DNA of 64,000 bases, taken from NCBI RefSeq assembly GCF_000152705.1, contig NZ_CH672413.1, positions 1,153,978 to 1,217,977 on the forward strand, read 5' to 3'. Numbering within the stretch: position 1 is the first letter of the stretch; each line of letters opens with the position of its first letter. A model generated the notes under the pieces. That model saw nothing but the letters and a program-made list of their open reading frames with translations, searched no databases and was not told where the DNA came from. Positions 25,812 to 34,070 of the stretch are shown here, piece by piece. This DNA comes from Janibacter sp. HTCC2649 (GTDB taxonomy: Bacteria; Actinomycetota; Actinomycetes; Actinomycetales; Dermatophilaceae). The position numbers were made by a program, and so were the translations under genes.

Positions 25812-26665
25812 CCGCGCTCGCCACTCCCCCGCAACCCGCGACCCGGGTGGACCGCACCCGAGCAATTCGGTTGCGGCCCAGGTCCATTGCGGCGATCGCG
25901 GCCGTGAGCGTCGCTGGTGTCATTGCGTTCGGCTGGCCGCTCATCGTGGACCCCGGAACGGCCTTCGGTCACTCCACCGACGCACCCCTGCTCTTCTCGC
26001 TGCTCATGCCGCTGCTGCTCGCCGTCGTCCTCGCCGAGATCTCGGAGGGCGGACTCGACGTCAAGGCGATCGCGATGCTCGGCGTCCTCTCGGCTGTCGG
26101 CGCCGCGCTTCGGCCCGTCGGTGCCGGGACCGCCGGACTTGAGACGGTGTTCTTTCTGCTCATCCTCGGCGGGCGCGTCTTCGGTGCCGGCTTCGGCTTC
26201 GTCCTCGGCGCGACCACCCTCTTCGCGTCCTCACTCATCACGGGCGGCGTCGGCCCGTGGTTGCCCTTCCAGATGCTCGGCGCCGCCTGGGTGGGGCTCG
26301 GTGCGGGACTGCTGCCACCCCTGAAGGGAAAGGCCGAGATCGCCCTGCTCGCTGCCTACGGCGCCGTCTCCGGTCTCCTCTATGGCGTCGCCCTCAACCT
26401 CATGTTCTGGCCCTTCACGACCGGCCTCGACAGCGACCTGTCCTTCGTCGCCGGTGCCTCCCTGGTCGACAACCTGCAGCGGTTCCTCGTCTACTCGTTC
26501 GCGACCTCGCTCGGCTGGGACATCGGCCGCGCCATCACCAACATCGTGCTCGTCAGCCTCACCGGCAGCGTTGTCCTGCGCACCCTGCGGCGCGCTGCCC
26601 GCAAGGCAGCCTTTGACGCACCGGTTGAGTTCACCGCACCCCAGAACTCAGACGCCGTTCACTGA
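25808..26665 (+). CDS. ECF transporter substrate-binding (S) component, cobamide-type
   Basis: A 285 aa membrane protein with about six to seven helices, starting at a GTG that overlaps the ATPase stop. The segment ITGGVGPWLPFQMLGAAWVG and the GRVFGAGFGFVLGA stretch are typical of ECF S components of the CbrT-like group in actinobacteria, some of which bring in cobalamin. Under the cobalamin riboswitch and with the two surface proteins upstream, a vitamin B12 or cobinamide substrate is the simplest reading. It is the last gene of the operon; no terminator is evident before 26697. Confidence 0.83.
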   Translation: MTALATPPQPATRVDRTRAIRLRPRSIAAIAAVSVAGVIAFGWPLIVDPGTAFGHSTDAPLLFSLLMPLLLAVVLAEISEGGLDVKAIAMLGVLSAVGAALRPVGAGTAGLETVFFLLILGGRVFGAGFGFVLGATTLFASSLITGGVGPWLPFQMLGAAWVGLGAGLLPPLKGKAEIALLAAYGAVSGLLYGVALNLMFWPFTTGLDSDLSFVAGASLVDNLQRFLVYSFATSLGWDIGRAITNIVLVSLTGSVVLRTLRRAARKAAFDAPVEFTAPQNSDAVH

Positions 26666-26696
26666 CCCGTTCTACCCCTTTGGCACAATCGCGCTC

Positions 26697-27236
26697 ATGG
26701 GTCCCCTCGAAGTCGACAGCACGCCCGCCTGGCTGAGCCGCGAAGAGCTCGACAACGCACGTGAGCGCCTGCCCATCCTCTACGTGGACGCCGTCCCCGT
26801 CCGGGTCGACGAGCGTGGAGCCGTCACCGCCGTCGGCCTCCTCCTGCGTGCTTCGAGCGACGGAGACATCCAGCGCGAGCTCGTCTCGGGACGCGTGCTC
26901 TATCACGAGCGCGTCCGCGACGCCCTGCTCCGCAACCTCGAGAAGGACCTCGGCCCCATGGCCCTCCCGCAGGTCCCCACCTCCCCCGTGCCCTTCACCG
27001 TCGCCGAGTACTTCCCCACCCCCGGCGTCACGCCCTTCCACGACCCACGCCAGCACGCCGTCTCCCTGGCCTTCGTCGTCCCCGTCACCGGCGACTGCGC
27101 CCCCCAGCAGGACGCCCTCGACCTCGCCTGGCTCACCCCCGACGAAGCCCTCGCCCCCGGAGTACTAGCCGAGATGGAGAGAGGCCACGGCGTCCTCCTC
27201 CGCCAAGCCCTAGCCCACCTGGGCCACCCCGTCTAG
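26697..27236 (+). CDS. DUF4916 / NUDIX-like hydrolase
   Basis: A 179 aa protein of the DUF4916 family, which is a NUDIX-fold relative. It reads VDAVPVRVDERGAVTAVGLL at the core and VAEYFPTPGVTPFHDPRQH in the middle. I do not see a complete canonical GX5EX7REUXEEXGU Nudix box, so hydrolase activity is uncertain. The ATG (26697-26699) lies 31 bases after the S-component stop, so it could be read through from the ECF operon, but it has no known link to cobalamin. Confidence 0.75.
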   Translation: MGPLEVDSTPAWLSREELDNARERLPILYVDAVPVRVDERGAVTAVGLLLRASSDGDIQRELVSGRVLYHERVRDALLRNLEKDLGPMALPQVPTSPVPFTVAEYFPTPGVTPFHDPRQHAVSLAFVVPVTGDCAPQQDALDLAWLTPDEALAPGVLAEMERGHGVLLRQALAHLGHPV

Positions 27237-27293
27237 ACCGATGCCGCAGCCGGCGACCAAAGGGCTGCGAGCGAGAGGTGATCGGCCGAGCAA

Positions 27294-27398
27294 GCGACGA
27301 AAACGCCCGTTCGCCGCTGGCTGGGTCTGGCGGGAGCCGGGAGTGCGCTCAGCGCGCGAGCGGCGGATGGGATTGCGGCGAACGGGCATTTTCGTCGC
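27294..27398. repeat. Long interrupted inverted repeat between convergent genes
   Basis: Arms 27294-27317 and 27375-27398 (GCGACGAAAACGCCCGTTCG and on) match at 23 of 24 positions around a 57-base spacer that itself contains GCGCTCAGCGCGC. It lies between the convergent DUF4916 (stop 27236) and acyltransferase (stop 27438) genes. It differs from the CTTCGTGCCCCG family. A bidirectional terminator or a mobile palindromic repeat is possible. Confidence 0.7.
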
Positions 27399-27437
27399 GC
27401 CGAGCGCAGGCGAGCGCGACAACCCGAGCGAGGCGGG

Positions 27438-28202
27438 TCAGGCTTTGCGGCCTTTGTTGAACTTGTCGACCGTGCGGGTCATGTCGGCGTCGTCCTCGGC
27501 CTTGGCCTCTTCGGGTGTGGGTGCCTTGCCGCCGAGTCGGGCGGGCAGGAAGATCAGGTCGTCGCCGGTCATGGGCGGGTAGGCGGCCTGCTGGGCGGCG
27601 AGCTGGGCATTCATGACGTCCTGGAGGCGGGCGGTGGCCTCGACGCGGTTCTCGGTCGGATCGAGGTGGATCGGCTCCCCGACCGTGATGAAGATCGGGA
27701 TCTTGCTGCGCTTGACGTGCTTGGGGGTGTTCTTGCTCCAGACGCGCTGCGAGCCCCAGAGAGTCGTCGGGAGGATGGGAACGCCGGCCTCCTGGGCCAT
27801 GCGGACTGCGCCCGGCTTGAACTCCTTGAGCTCGAAGGAGCGTGACATCGTCGCCTCGGGGAACACGCCGACGATCTCGCCGTCCTTGAGGGACTGGACG
27901 GCGCGGTTGAAGGAGCCGCGACCGTCCTTGCGGTCGACCGGGATGTGCTTCATGCCGCGCATGAGCGGGCCCGCGACGCGGTGGGAGAAGATCGACTGCT
28001 TGGCCATGAAGCGCACGAGACGCTTCGAGTCCAGGGCGGCCAGGCCGGCATACGTGAAGTCGAAGTAGCCCGTGTGGTTGATCGCCATCACAGCACCACC
28101 GACGCGCGGGACGTGGTGGGCGCCCTCGATCCTGAACTTCAGACCTTGGGCCGCGAACAGGCCACGCGCCGTGGTGATGACCGAGGTGTAGACGGGTTCC
28201 AT
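27438..28202 (-). CDS. 1-acyl-sn-glycerol-3-phosphate acyltransferase-like (PlsC family)
   Basis: A 254 aa acyltransferase of phospholipid synthesis, acting at the inner face of the membrane. Motif I is NHTGYFDF (the HX4D catalytic pair), and motif III is VFPEATMSRSFELKEFKPGA (the glycerol-phosphate binding FPEGT-type motif, with A for G). Motif IV-like PILPTTLWGSQ follows. Length is usual for actinobacterial PlsC-like proteins; a charged Lys/Glu/Asp tail ends the protein. Exact substrate (lysophosphatidate or another acceptor) is not known. Confidence 0.88.
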   Translation of the reverse strand: MEPVYTSVITTARGLFAAQGLKFRIEGAHHVPRVGGAVMAINHTGYFDFTYAGLAALDSKRLVRFMAKQSIFSHRVAGPLMRGMKHIPVDRKDGRGSFNRAVQSLKDGEIVGVFPEATMSRSFELKEFKPGAVRMAQEAGVPILPTTLWGSQRVWSKNTPKHVKRSKIPIFITVGEPIHLDPTENRVEATARLQDVMNAQLAAQQAAYPPMTGDDLIFLPARLGGKAPTPEEAKAEDDADMTRTVDKFNKGRKA

Positions 28203-28238
28203 GCCGCCTAGCCTACGGCCCCGTAGGTTGTCCTGGCC

Positions 28239-31200
28239 TCAGGAGTGCTTGGCCGGGAGCCACCCCAGTTGGACGACCTGGTTGCCCTGGTCACGCGTCA
28301 CCATGCGGCCACGTCCGGGAGGCTGGAGCGAGCCCTTGACGTTGCCGACCAGTGCGCCCTCGTCGGGCGGGGTGCTGAGCATGATGGCGGGGCTGGCGAG
28401 GTCACGCATGGCCTGGAGGACCGGCTCATAGCTCGCCCGCGACGCACCACCGGAGCGGCGGGTGACGACGAGGTGGAGACCGACGTCAGCGGCCTGGGCG
28501 AGCAGCGGGATGAGCGGGCGCAACGGTGAGCCCGCCGACGTGACGACGAGGTCGTAGTCGTCCACGAGGATGAACGCCTCGGAGCCGGACCACCAGGAGC
28601 GTGCCCGCAGCTGCTCGGGTGTGACATCGGGCCCCGGCAGGCGAGTGCGCAGGAACGCGGTCAGGCCCTCGATCTCGGCCGTCACCTGCTCCTCGGTCGT
28701 CATGTATTCGGCGAGGTGCTCGGTGGGGAGTTCACCCAGGAGCGCTCGGCGGTAGTCGACGACGAACAGCTTGGCATCGGCCGGCGTGTAGAGCCGCGCG
28801 ATCTCGCTGGCGTAGGCGCGCAACATCGCCGACTTGCCCGAGTCGCTGTCGCCGTAGAGGTAGAGGTGGGACTCCTCGGCCACGTTGACGCCGACCGGTT
28901 CGAGATTGCTCTCGTTGATGCCGAGGAGCACGCGCTTGTCCCCTGCGCCGGCCTGCTCGCGAATGGCCTCGAGCGAGATCTCCTCGGGGAGGAGTCGGAG
29001 CTTGGGCGGACGCGGGCCCTTCCAGGCAGCCGTCACCTTGGCGACGAGATCCTCGACGCCGTCACCCAGGTCCTCGACGCTGCCGGAGTTGTCGATGCGC
29101 GGGATGCCCGCGAGGAAGTGGTGCTTGGTCGTCGTGATGCCTCGCCCGGGGCGGCCCTTGGGCACGTTGGCCGAGACCTTGCGGTCGATCTCGGAGTCGC
29201 CGGGGTCACCGAGGCCGAGCTCGACCTTGGTGCCGAGGACGTCGCGGATCTGCATCCGGAAGTCCATCCAGCGCGAGGTCGTGATGACGACGTGGATGCC
29301 GAAGGTGAGGCCGCGACCGGCGATCCCGCTGATCGTCTGCTCGAGCTCGTCGAACTCCGCCCGGATGGTCGGCCAGCCGTCGACGACGAGGAAGACATCG
29401 CCGTAGCCGTCGTTGACGCGACCCTCGGCCCGGCGACTGCGGTAGGTCTCGATCGAGTCGATGCCGTTGGCGCGGAAGTAGGCCTCGCGCTTGTCGATGA
29501 TGCCGGTGATCTCGGCGACGGTGCGACGCACGACGTCGGGCTCGTTGCGGTTCGCGACACCGGCGACGTGGGCCAGCCCGGCGAAGGGCGTGAACGTGCC
29601 GCCACCGAAGTCGAGGACGTAGATCTGCGTCTCGAGGGGGGTCGTCGTGAGCGCCAGGGAGCTGACCAGGGTGCGGGCGAAGGTACTGCGCCCGGTGCGC
29701 GGCCCACCGACGACGGCCACGTGGCCGGCAGCGCCGCCCAGACGCAGGACGAAGAGCTCGCGACGCTGCTCGAGCGGACGGTCGACGATGCCCATCGGGA
29801 TGACGTAGGAACCCTGGGCGCGCCATCGCTTGCTCACGAGGCCCAGCTCCGGATCCGGTGCCAGATCGCCCAGCAGCTGGTCCATGGAGTTGGGGACGTC
29901 GAGCGGCGGCAGCCACACCTGGTGCGCGGGACGACCGTGACCCTTCATCCGCGCGACGGCGATGTCGAACACTGCCCTGGTCTCATCCGGCTCGTTGACG
30001 GCCTGCGGCTCCTCCTCGACCCGTGAGACCGCCGAGACGGCCTTGGCCGTGGTGAACGGCAGCACCTGCATGTTGGAGCCGGTGCCTCCCGCGGCCGTGC
30101 GACGACTGCGACCCTTGGGCGGTCCGGAGACGTATGCCGCCTTGAACTTCAGCAGCGTGGTCTGGTCCGGCTTGAGGTAACCCAGGCCGGGGATGGGCGG
30201 CAGCTCGTAGGCGTCGGGCACACCGATGACGGTGCGGGACTCGCCGGCCGAGAAGGTGCGCAGACCGATCCGGTAGGACAGGTGCGACTCCAACCCGCGC
30301 AGACGCCCCTCCTCAAGGCGTTGCGACGAGAGCAGCAGGTGCATCGACAGGGATCGACCGAGTCGACCGATGGCCACGAAGAGGTCGGCGAACTCCGGCT
30401 TGGCGGACAGCAGCTCGGAGAACTCGTCGGCCACGATGAGCAGGGCCGGGAGTGGCTCGAGGTCCGCGCCACCAGCGCGCGCCTTCTCGTAGTCGGTGAC
30501 GTTGGAGAAGTTGCCGGCAGAGCGCAAGAGCTCCTGGCGACGGGTCATCTCACCCTGGAGCGCGTCCTGCATGCGCTCGACGAGGGTGAGCTCCTGACCG
30601 AGGTTCGTGATGACGGCTGACACGTGTGGCATGTCGGCCATGCCCGCGAAGGTCGCACCGCCCTTGAAGTCGACGAGGACGAAGTTGAGCTGCTCCGAGG
30701 AATGGGTCATCGCGAGCGCGAGGACGAGGGTGCGCAGGAGCTCGGACTTGCCGGAACCGGTGGCGCCGATGACGAGGCCGTGCGGCCCCATGCCCTGTTG
30801 GGCGGACTCCTTGATGTCGAGGGCGACGACCTGGCCGCTTCCACCGACACCGATCGGCACCCGGAGACGGTCGCGCTGCAGACGCGGCCGCCACGCGGTG
30901 GCCGGGTCGAAGTCGCGAACGTCGCCCAGTCCCAGCAGGTCGACGAGCTCGGTGCTCGAGGTGAGCGCGTCACGCACCTCGACCTCACCGCTGACGAACA
31001 TCGGGGCGAGGCGGCGGGCCGCGGCCTCGGCCTGCGTCACGCTCATCTGGTCGGCGAGGCCTCTTGCGCCGCCACGGCTGAGGCTGAGGATCTCGAACGG
31101 AACCTGACCGGCCGGCATACCCTGCCGTGCCGGATCGACGGCGAGACGCAACGTCGTGGTCGAGTCGAGCTCACCCCACTGTTCGGGAAGGTCCAGAACC

Positions 31201-32207
31201 GTGACACCGAGGACGCCGTCGTCGGTGACGAGCGGGTTGTGGCGTGGGAGCCTGGCGCCGTCGACGATGACGAGCACATGAGGTGTCGGTGGCTGGCCAC
31301 CCGGTCCGAAGCGCGGCCGGTCGGTGATGTCGTCGGGCAGCAGCTCGAGAAGTTCGTCGATCGACTCGGCGACGAGGCGCATCGGGCCGATCGCGTCGCG
31401 TTCACGCGGGCTGAGGGCGTGCGGCAGCCACTTGAGCCAGTCCCACTCGTCGCGCGAGTCCGGGCTCGTCAGCGCGGCCACGATGAGGGAGTCAGGCGAG
31501 TGCATGATGGCCGCGTTGACGACCAGGGAGCGAGCGAGAGCACGCGCTGGGCCGGCCTCGCCGGTGACCTGGATCCGCGACCAGGCCGACATCGAGACCG
31601 ATGCAGGCAGACCGTGCTGCACGCGGTGGGTCGTGAGCAGGCGGTGCAGGCCGGATGCCGCGACCGGGTCGAGCTGAGCCAGGGGCGGGGTCTCGGCGGG
31701 TTCGAGGGTGAGGCACAGCGGCTGGGACGTGGTGCCCATGCGCACGTGGAGGAAGTCCTCGTCCTTGGGCAGTCGCTCCCAGACGCGACTCTTCTCCTCC
31801 GCGAGGAGGGCGAGTGACGCTGGCGCGGGGTAGTTCCAGAGCCCCGCCTCACGCTGCTTCGCCGCTGCGTCACGGACGGTGCCGCGAACCTCGGCGAGGT
31901 ACGCGAGGTACTCACGCCGGTTGGAGATGACCTCCGCGTTGTGCTGCTGGCGGGTCCGAAGACCACTCGAGAAGACGAATCCGAGTGAGGCGACGAGGAA
32001 CATGCCGGCACCGATGATGCCCTTGGGCCCCGGCGACGACAGTGCGACGAAGCCCATCGAGCCCACACTGCCGAGCATCGGCACGGCCTGCATGAGGGTG
32101 TTGCTGAGCCCCTCCGCCGGGGTGATCTCCGGCGGTGGCTGCAGGACGATACGTCCCGTGGGGACCGACGGTGCTTCCTGTCGTGTCCCTGCGACTGTGG
32201 CGGTCAC
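28239..32207 (-). CDS. eccC: Type VII secretion ATPase EccC (fused Ca-Cb)
   Basis: The motor of the ESX-like secretion machine, 1322 aa in one chain. Two N-terminal transmembrane helices (about 38-56 and 61-81) are followed by a DUF domain and three FtsK/SpoIIIE-type ATPases. Walker A of ATPase 1 is GATGSGKS (481-488), Walker B LLIVADE (about 589-595). ATPase 2 has GPRTGRST (835-842), with Arg replacing the catalytic Lys. ATPase 3 has GDSDSGKS (1119-1126). The degenerate middle site is common in EccC, where later domains bind substrate rather than turn over ATP. It starts with GTG and is divergent from the EccD-like gene at 32347. Confidence 0.94.
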   Translation of the reverse strand: MTATVAGTRQEAPSVPTGRIVLQPPPEITPAEGLSNTLMQAVPMLGSVGSMGFVALSSPGPKGIIGAGMFLVASLGFVFSSGLRTRQQHNAEVISNRREYLAYLAEVRGTVRDAAAKQREAGLWNYPAPASLALLAEEKSRVWERLPKDEDFLHVRMGTTSQPLCLTLEPAETPPLAQLDPVAASGLHRLLTTHRVQHGLPASVSMSAWSRIQVTGEAGPARALARSLVVNAAIMHSPDSLIVAALTSPDSRDEWDWLKWLPHALSPRERDAIGPMRLVAESIDELLELLPDDITDRPRFGPGGQPPTPHVLVIVDGARLPRHNPLVTDDGVLGVTVLDLPEQWGELDSTTTLRLAVDPARQGMPAGQVPFEILSLSRGGARGLADQMSVTQAEAAARRLAPMFVSGEVEVRDALTSSTELVDLLGLGDVRDFDPATAWRPRLQRDRLRVPIGVGGSGQVVALDIKESAQQGMGPHGLVIGATGSGKSELLRTLVLALAMTHSSEQLNFVLVDFKGGATFAGMADMPHVSAVITNLGQELTLVERMQDALQGEMTRRQELLRSAGNFSNVTDYEKARAGGADLEPLPALLIVADEFSELLSAKPEFADLFVAIGRLGRSLSMHLLLSSQRLEEGRLRGLESHLSYRIGLRTFSAGESRTVIGVPDAYELPPIPGLGYLKPDQTTLLKFKAAYVSGPPKGRSRRTAAGGTGSNMQVLPFTTAKAVSAVSRVEEEPQAVNEPDETRAVFDIAVARMKGHGRPAHQVWLPPLDVPNSMDQLLGDLAPDPELGLVSKRWRAQGSYVIPMGIVDRPLEQRRELFVLRLGGAAGHVAVVGGPRTGRSTFARTLVSSLALTTTPLETQIYVLDFGGGTFTPFAGLAHVAGVANRNEPDVVRRTVAEITGIIDKREAYFRANGIDSIETYRSRRAEGRVNDGYGDVFLVVDGWPTIRAEFDELEQTISGIAGRGLTFGIHVVITTSRWMDFRMQIRDVLGTKVELGLGDPGDSEIDRKVSANVPKGRPGRGITTTKHHFLAGIPRIDNSGSVEDLGDGVEDLVAKVTAAWKGPRPPKLRLLPEEISLEAIREQAGAGDKRVLLGINESNLEPVGVNVAEESHLYLYGDSDSGKSAMLRAYASEIARLYTPADAKLFVVDYRRALLGELPTEHLAEYMTTEEQVTAEIEGLTAFLRTRLPGPDVTPEQLRARSWWSGSEAFILVDDYDLVVTSAGSPLRPLIPLLAQAADVGLHLVVTRRSGGASRASYEPVLQAMRDLASPAIMLSTPPDEGALVGNVKGSLQPPGRGRMVTRDQGNQVVQLGWLPAKHS

Positions 32208-32346
32208 GCTTTCCTCCCCGAGTACATGTACCGGCTCAACTTATCCCGAGACCGTGGACACGGTGGAGGGTGCCGCACCATGAATCGTCTCGGACGCCTA
32301 TCCTTCGATGAGGCCAAGGCCGTGTGGACGAGGAGGGGGTTGACGT
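32208..32346. promoter_or_regulatory. Divergent eccC / eccD-like promoter region
   Basis: This 139-base spacer separates two divergent T7SS genes and must hold promoters for both. AGGAGGGGG (32331-32339) is a near-ideal Shine-Dalgarno 8 bases before the eccD-like ATG. That ATG is itself inside a copy of GTATGCCG (32345-32352). No clear operator is seen. Confidence 0.45.
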
Positions 32347-33984
32347 ATGCCGGGTACGGACGCGAGCACGGGGCTCCAGATCAGCCTCACTGCCGGCGGA
32401 CGTCGCTATGACCTGGTGGTGCCCATGGGCGCGCAGGTCACCGAAGTGCTGTCGGTCCTCGGCATCGCCTCACGCGCCAATCCGCACGCCATCGCGACCC
32501 CGAGTGGCCGCGTCCTGGGACCGCACGACACCTTTGACGAGTCGGTGCCGACGGGTTCGGTCCTCACCGTGGTGCCCGTGACGACCCACGCCATCACCCG
32601 CGACATCCTCAACCTCGACCGTGGCCGCGGTGCCGGTGGTGCCCGGGCCAGCGCCCCCGCCGGTTCGGGTGGACGCCACCGCGAGGTCGTCGAAGCCCCC
32701 CGCACCCCGATCGTGGACGAGTCGACGCGCCGCCGCGGCGAAGCCCCCGCATCGGAAGCCTCCGACGTCACCGCTCCGCGCTCGAGTCTGGGCGCCCCCC
32801 GGCCCGCCCGTGCCGTGCACCGCGCCGCCGACCCGGGTCGCCGGACGGCACCGTCGGCAACCGCACCGTTGCCCTCGACCGCTGCTCAGTTCATCTGGTT
32901 GGCAGCGGCCTTCGGTGCGGTCATCAGTCTCGTGGCCGCGTGGGGTTTGGCCCACAGCGGTGACAGCACGTCGACGACATCCACCTTCTGGGGCACCACC
33001 ACCGCGTGGATGCCCACGGTCGCGGCAGCACTCCTCGCCGGCGGCGCCATCGGACTGGCAGCGCTCAGCAACCAGCGGTCCCACCAGTTCGCCGCCGCGG
33101 CAACGGCCCCGGCCCTCGGGCTGGCGGCGGGCCTCACACTCCCCCTGCCTGAGTCGCCCGGTCGCGCGTCGGTCGCGGTCGTCGCCGGATGCGCCGTGGC
33201 GGTCCTCGCCCTCGCGATCACCAGGACCCGGGTGGCGGTCGACTCTCCCGGCGACAGGACCGTCATGTCGGCGATCGGGGGCCTGGGACTGCTCGTCGGG
33301 TTGGGCACCGTCCTCGACTGGTCGGGCACCTCGATCGCCGCACTCGTCACCGGACTCGGGCCACTGCTGATCCGCTTGCTTCCCACGACGAGCCTCACGG
33401 TCGATCTCAACCAGCTGGTCGACACCGAGCGGCTCTCCACCACGATCTGGTCCGTGCGCGAGCGTGGAGCCGGCCGTCGTCAACGCATCACGCGTGGCGA
33501 CATGCGAGCGCGGTTCGAAGCCGCCCGGGAGATCGTGGCCATCGGCACGGCATACCTCTCACTGTCCACGGCGGTCAGTGGTTGGCTGCTCGTGACCACC
33601 CCGGCACGCGACAGCGTGACCCGCTGGGGAACCGTGGCCGTCCTCGTCGTCGCGGCGCTCGCCTGCGGCTACCAGTCGCGGTCCGTGCGCGACCGCCTCC
33701 CCCGCTACAGCATGCTGGCCGCGTGCGGCTCCCTGTTGCTCGCCGCCGCTGTCGCCCTGCTTGCCACGGGCTGGTCCGGGGCCACCCTCGTGGTCTTCCT
33801 CGCCGCCACGGCCATCGCCTGGATCAGCGTCGTCAGCGCCTCCGCCATCGTGCAGGGCTATCGCTCAACCCGGATGTCCCGGTTCGCGGACTCCATCGAG
33901 ACCATGACAGTGGCGCTCTGCCTGCCTCTGGGCATCGTCGCCGCTGGCGGCGTGGAAGCAATCCGGCGGATGACCTCGGGTTGA
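32347..33984 (+). CDS. EccD-like T7SS membrane protein with ubiquitin-like N-domain (first copy)
   Basis: A 545 aa protein. Residues 8-80 (LQISLTAGGRRYDLVVPMGA onward) resemble the YukD/EsaB ubiquitin-like domain. A long basic Ala/Arg/Pro linker (about 80-175) follows, then about eleven transmembrane helices, the topology of EccD channel subunits. It is 100 residues longer than the second EccD at 38576, mainly in the linker. EccD is normally present in two copies per protomer in ESX machines, so two paralogs could form a heterodimer; that is inference. It starts at ATG 32347 with a strong Shine-Dalgarno. Confidence 0.82.
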   Translation: MPGTDASTGLQISLTAGGRRYDLVVPMGAQVTEVLSVLGIASRANPHAIATPSGRVLGPHDTFDESVPTGSVLTVVPVTTHAITRDILNLDRGRGAGGARASAPAGSGGRHREVVEAPRTPIVDESTRRRGEAPASEASDVTAPRSSLGAPRPARAVHRAADPGRRTAPSATAPLPSTAAQFIWLAAAFGAVISLVAAWGLAHSGDSTSTTSTFWGTTTAWMPTVAAALLAGGAIGLAALSNQRSHQFAAAATAPALGLAAGLTLPLPESPGRASVAVVAGCAVAVLALAITRTRVAVDSPGDRTVMSAIGGLGLLVGLGTVLDWSGTSIAALVTGLGPLLIRLLPTTSLTVDLNQLVDTERLSTTIWSVRERGAGRRQRITRGDMRARFEAAREIVAIGTAYLSLSTAVSGWLLVTTPARDSVTRWGTVAVLVVAALACGYQSRSVRDRLPRYSMLAACGSLLLAAAVALLATGWSGATLVVFLAATAIAWISVVSASAIVQGYRSTRMSRFADSIETMTVALCLPLGIVAAGGVEAIRRMTSG

Positions 33985-33999
33985 GGCCATCCGCCGGAT
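33961..33999 (+). terminator. Hairpin spanning the eccD-like stop codon
   Basis: ATCCGGCGGATG (33961-33972) pairs perfectly with CATCCGCCGGAT (33988-33999). The TGA stop (33982-33984) lies in the loop. It sits between convergent genes (next minus-strand stop at 34071), so it may act in both directions. Confidence 0.6.
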
Positions 34000-34070
34000 G
34001 ACTCGCTGACACGTCAGTTCGGTGACACTGAAACCACGGCGACACCGCGACGGTCAGCGTTGGAGTCGGG

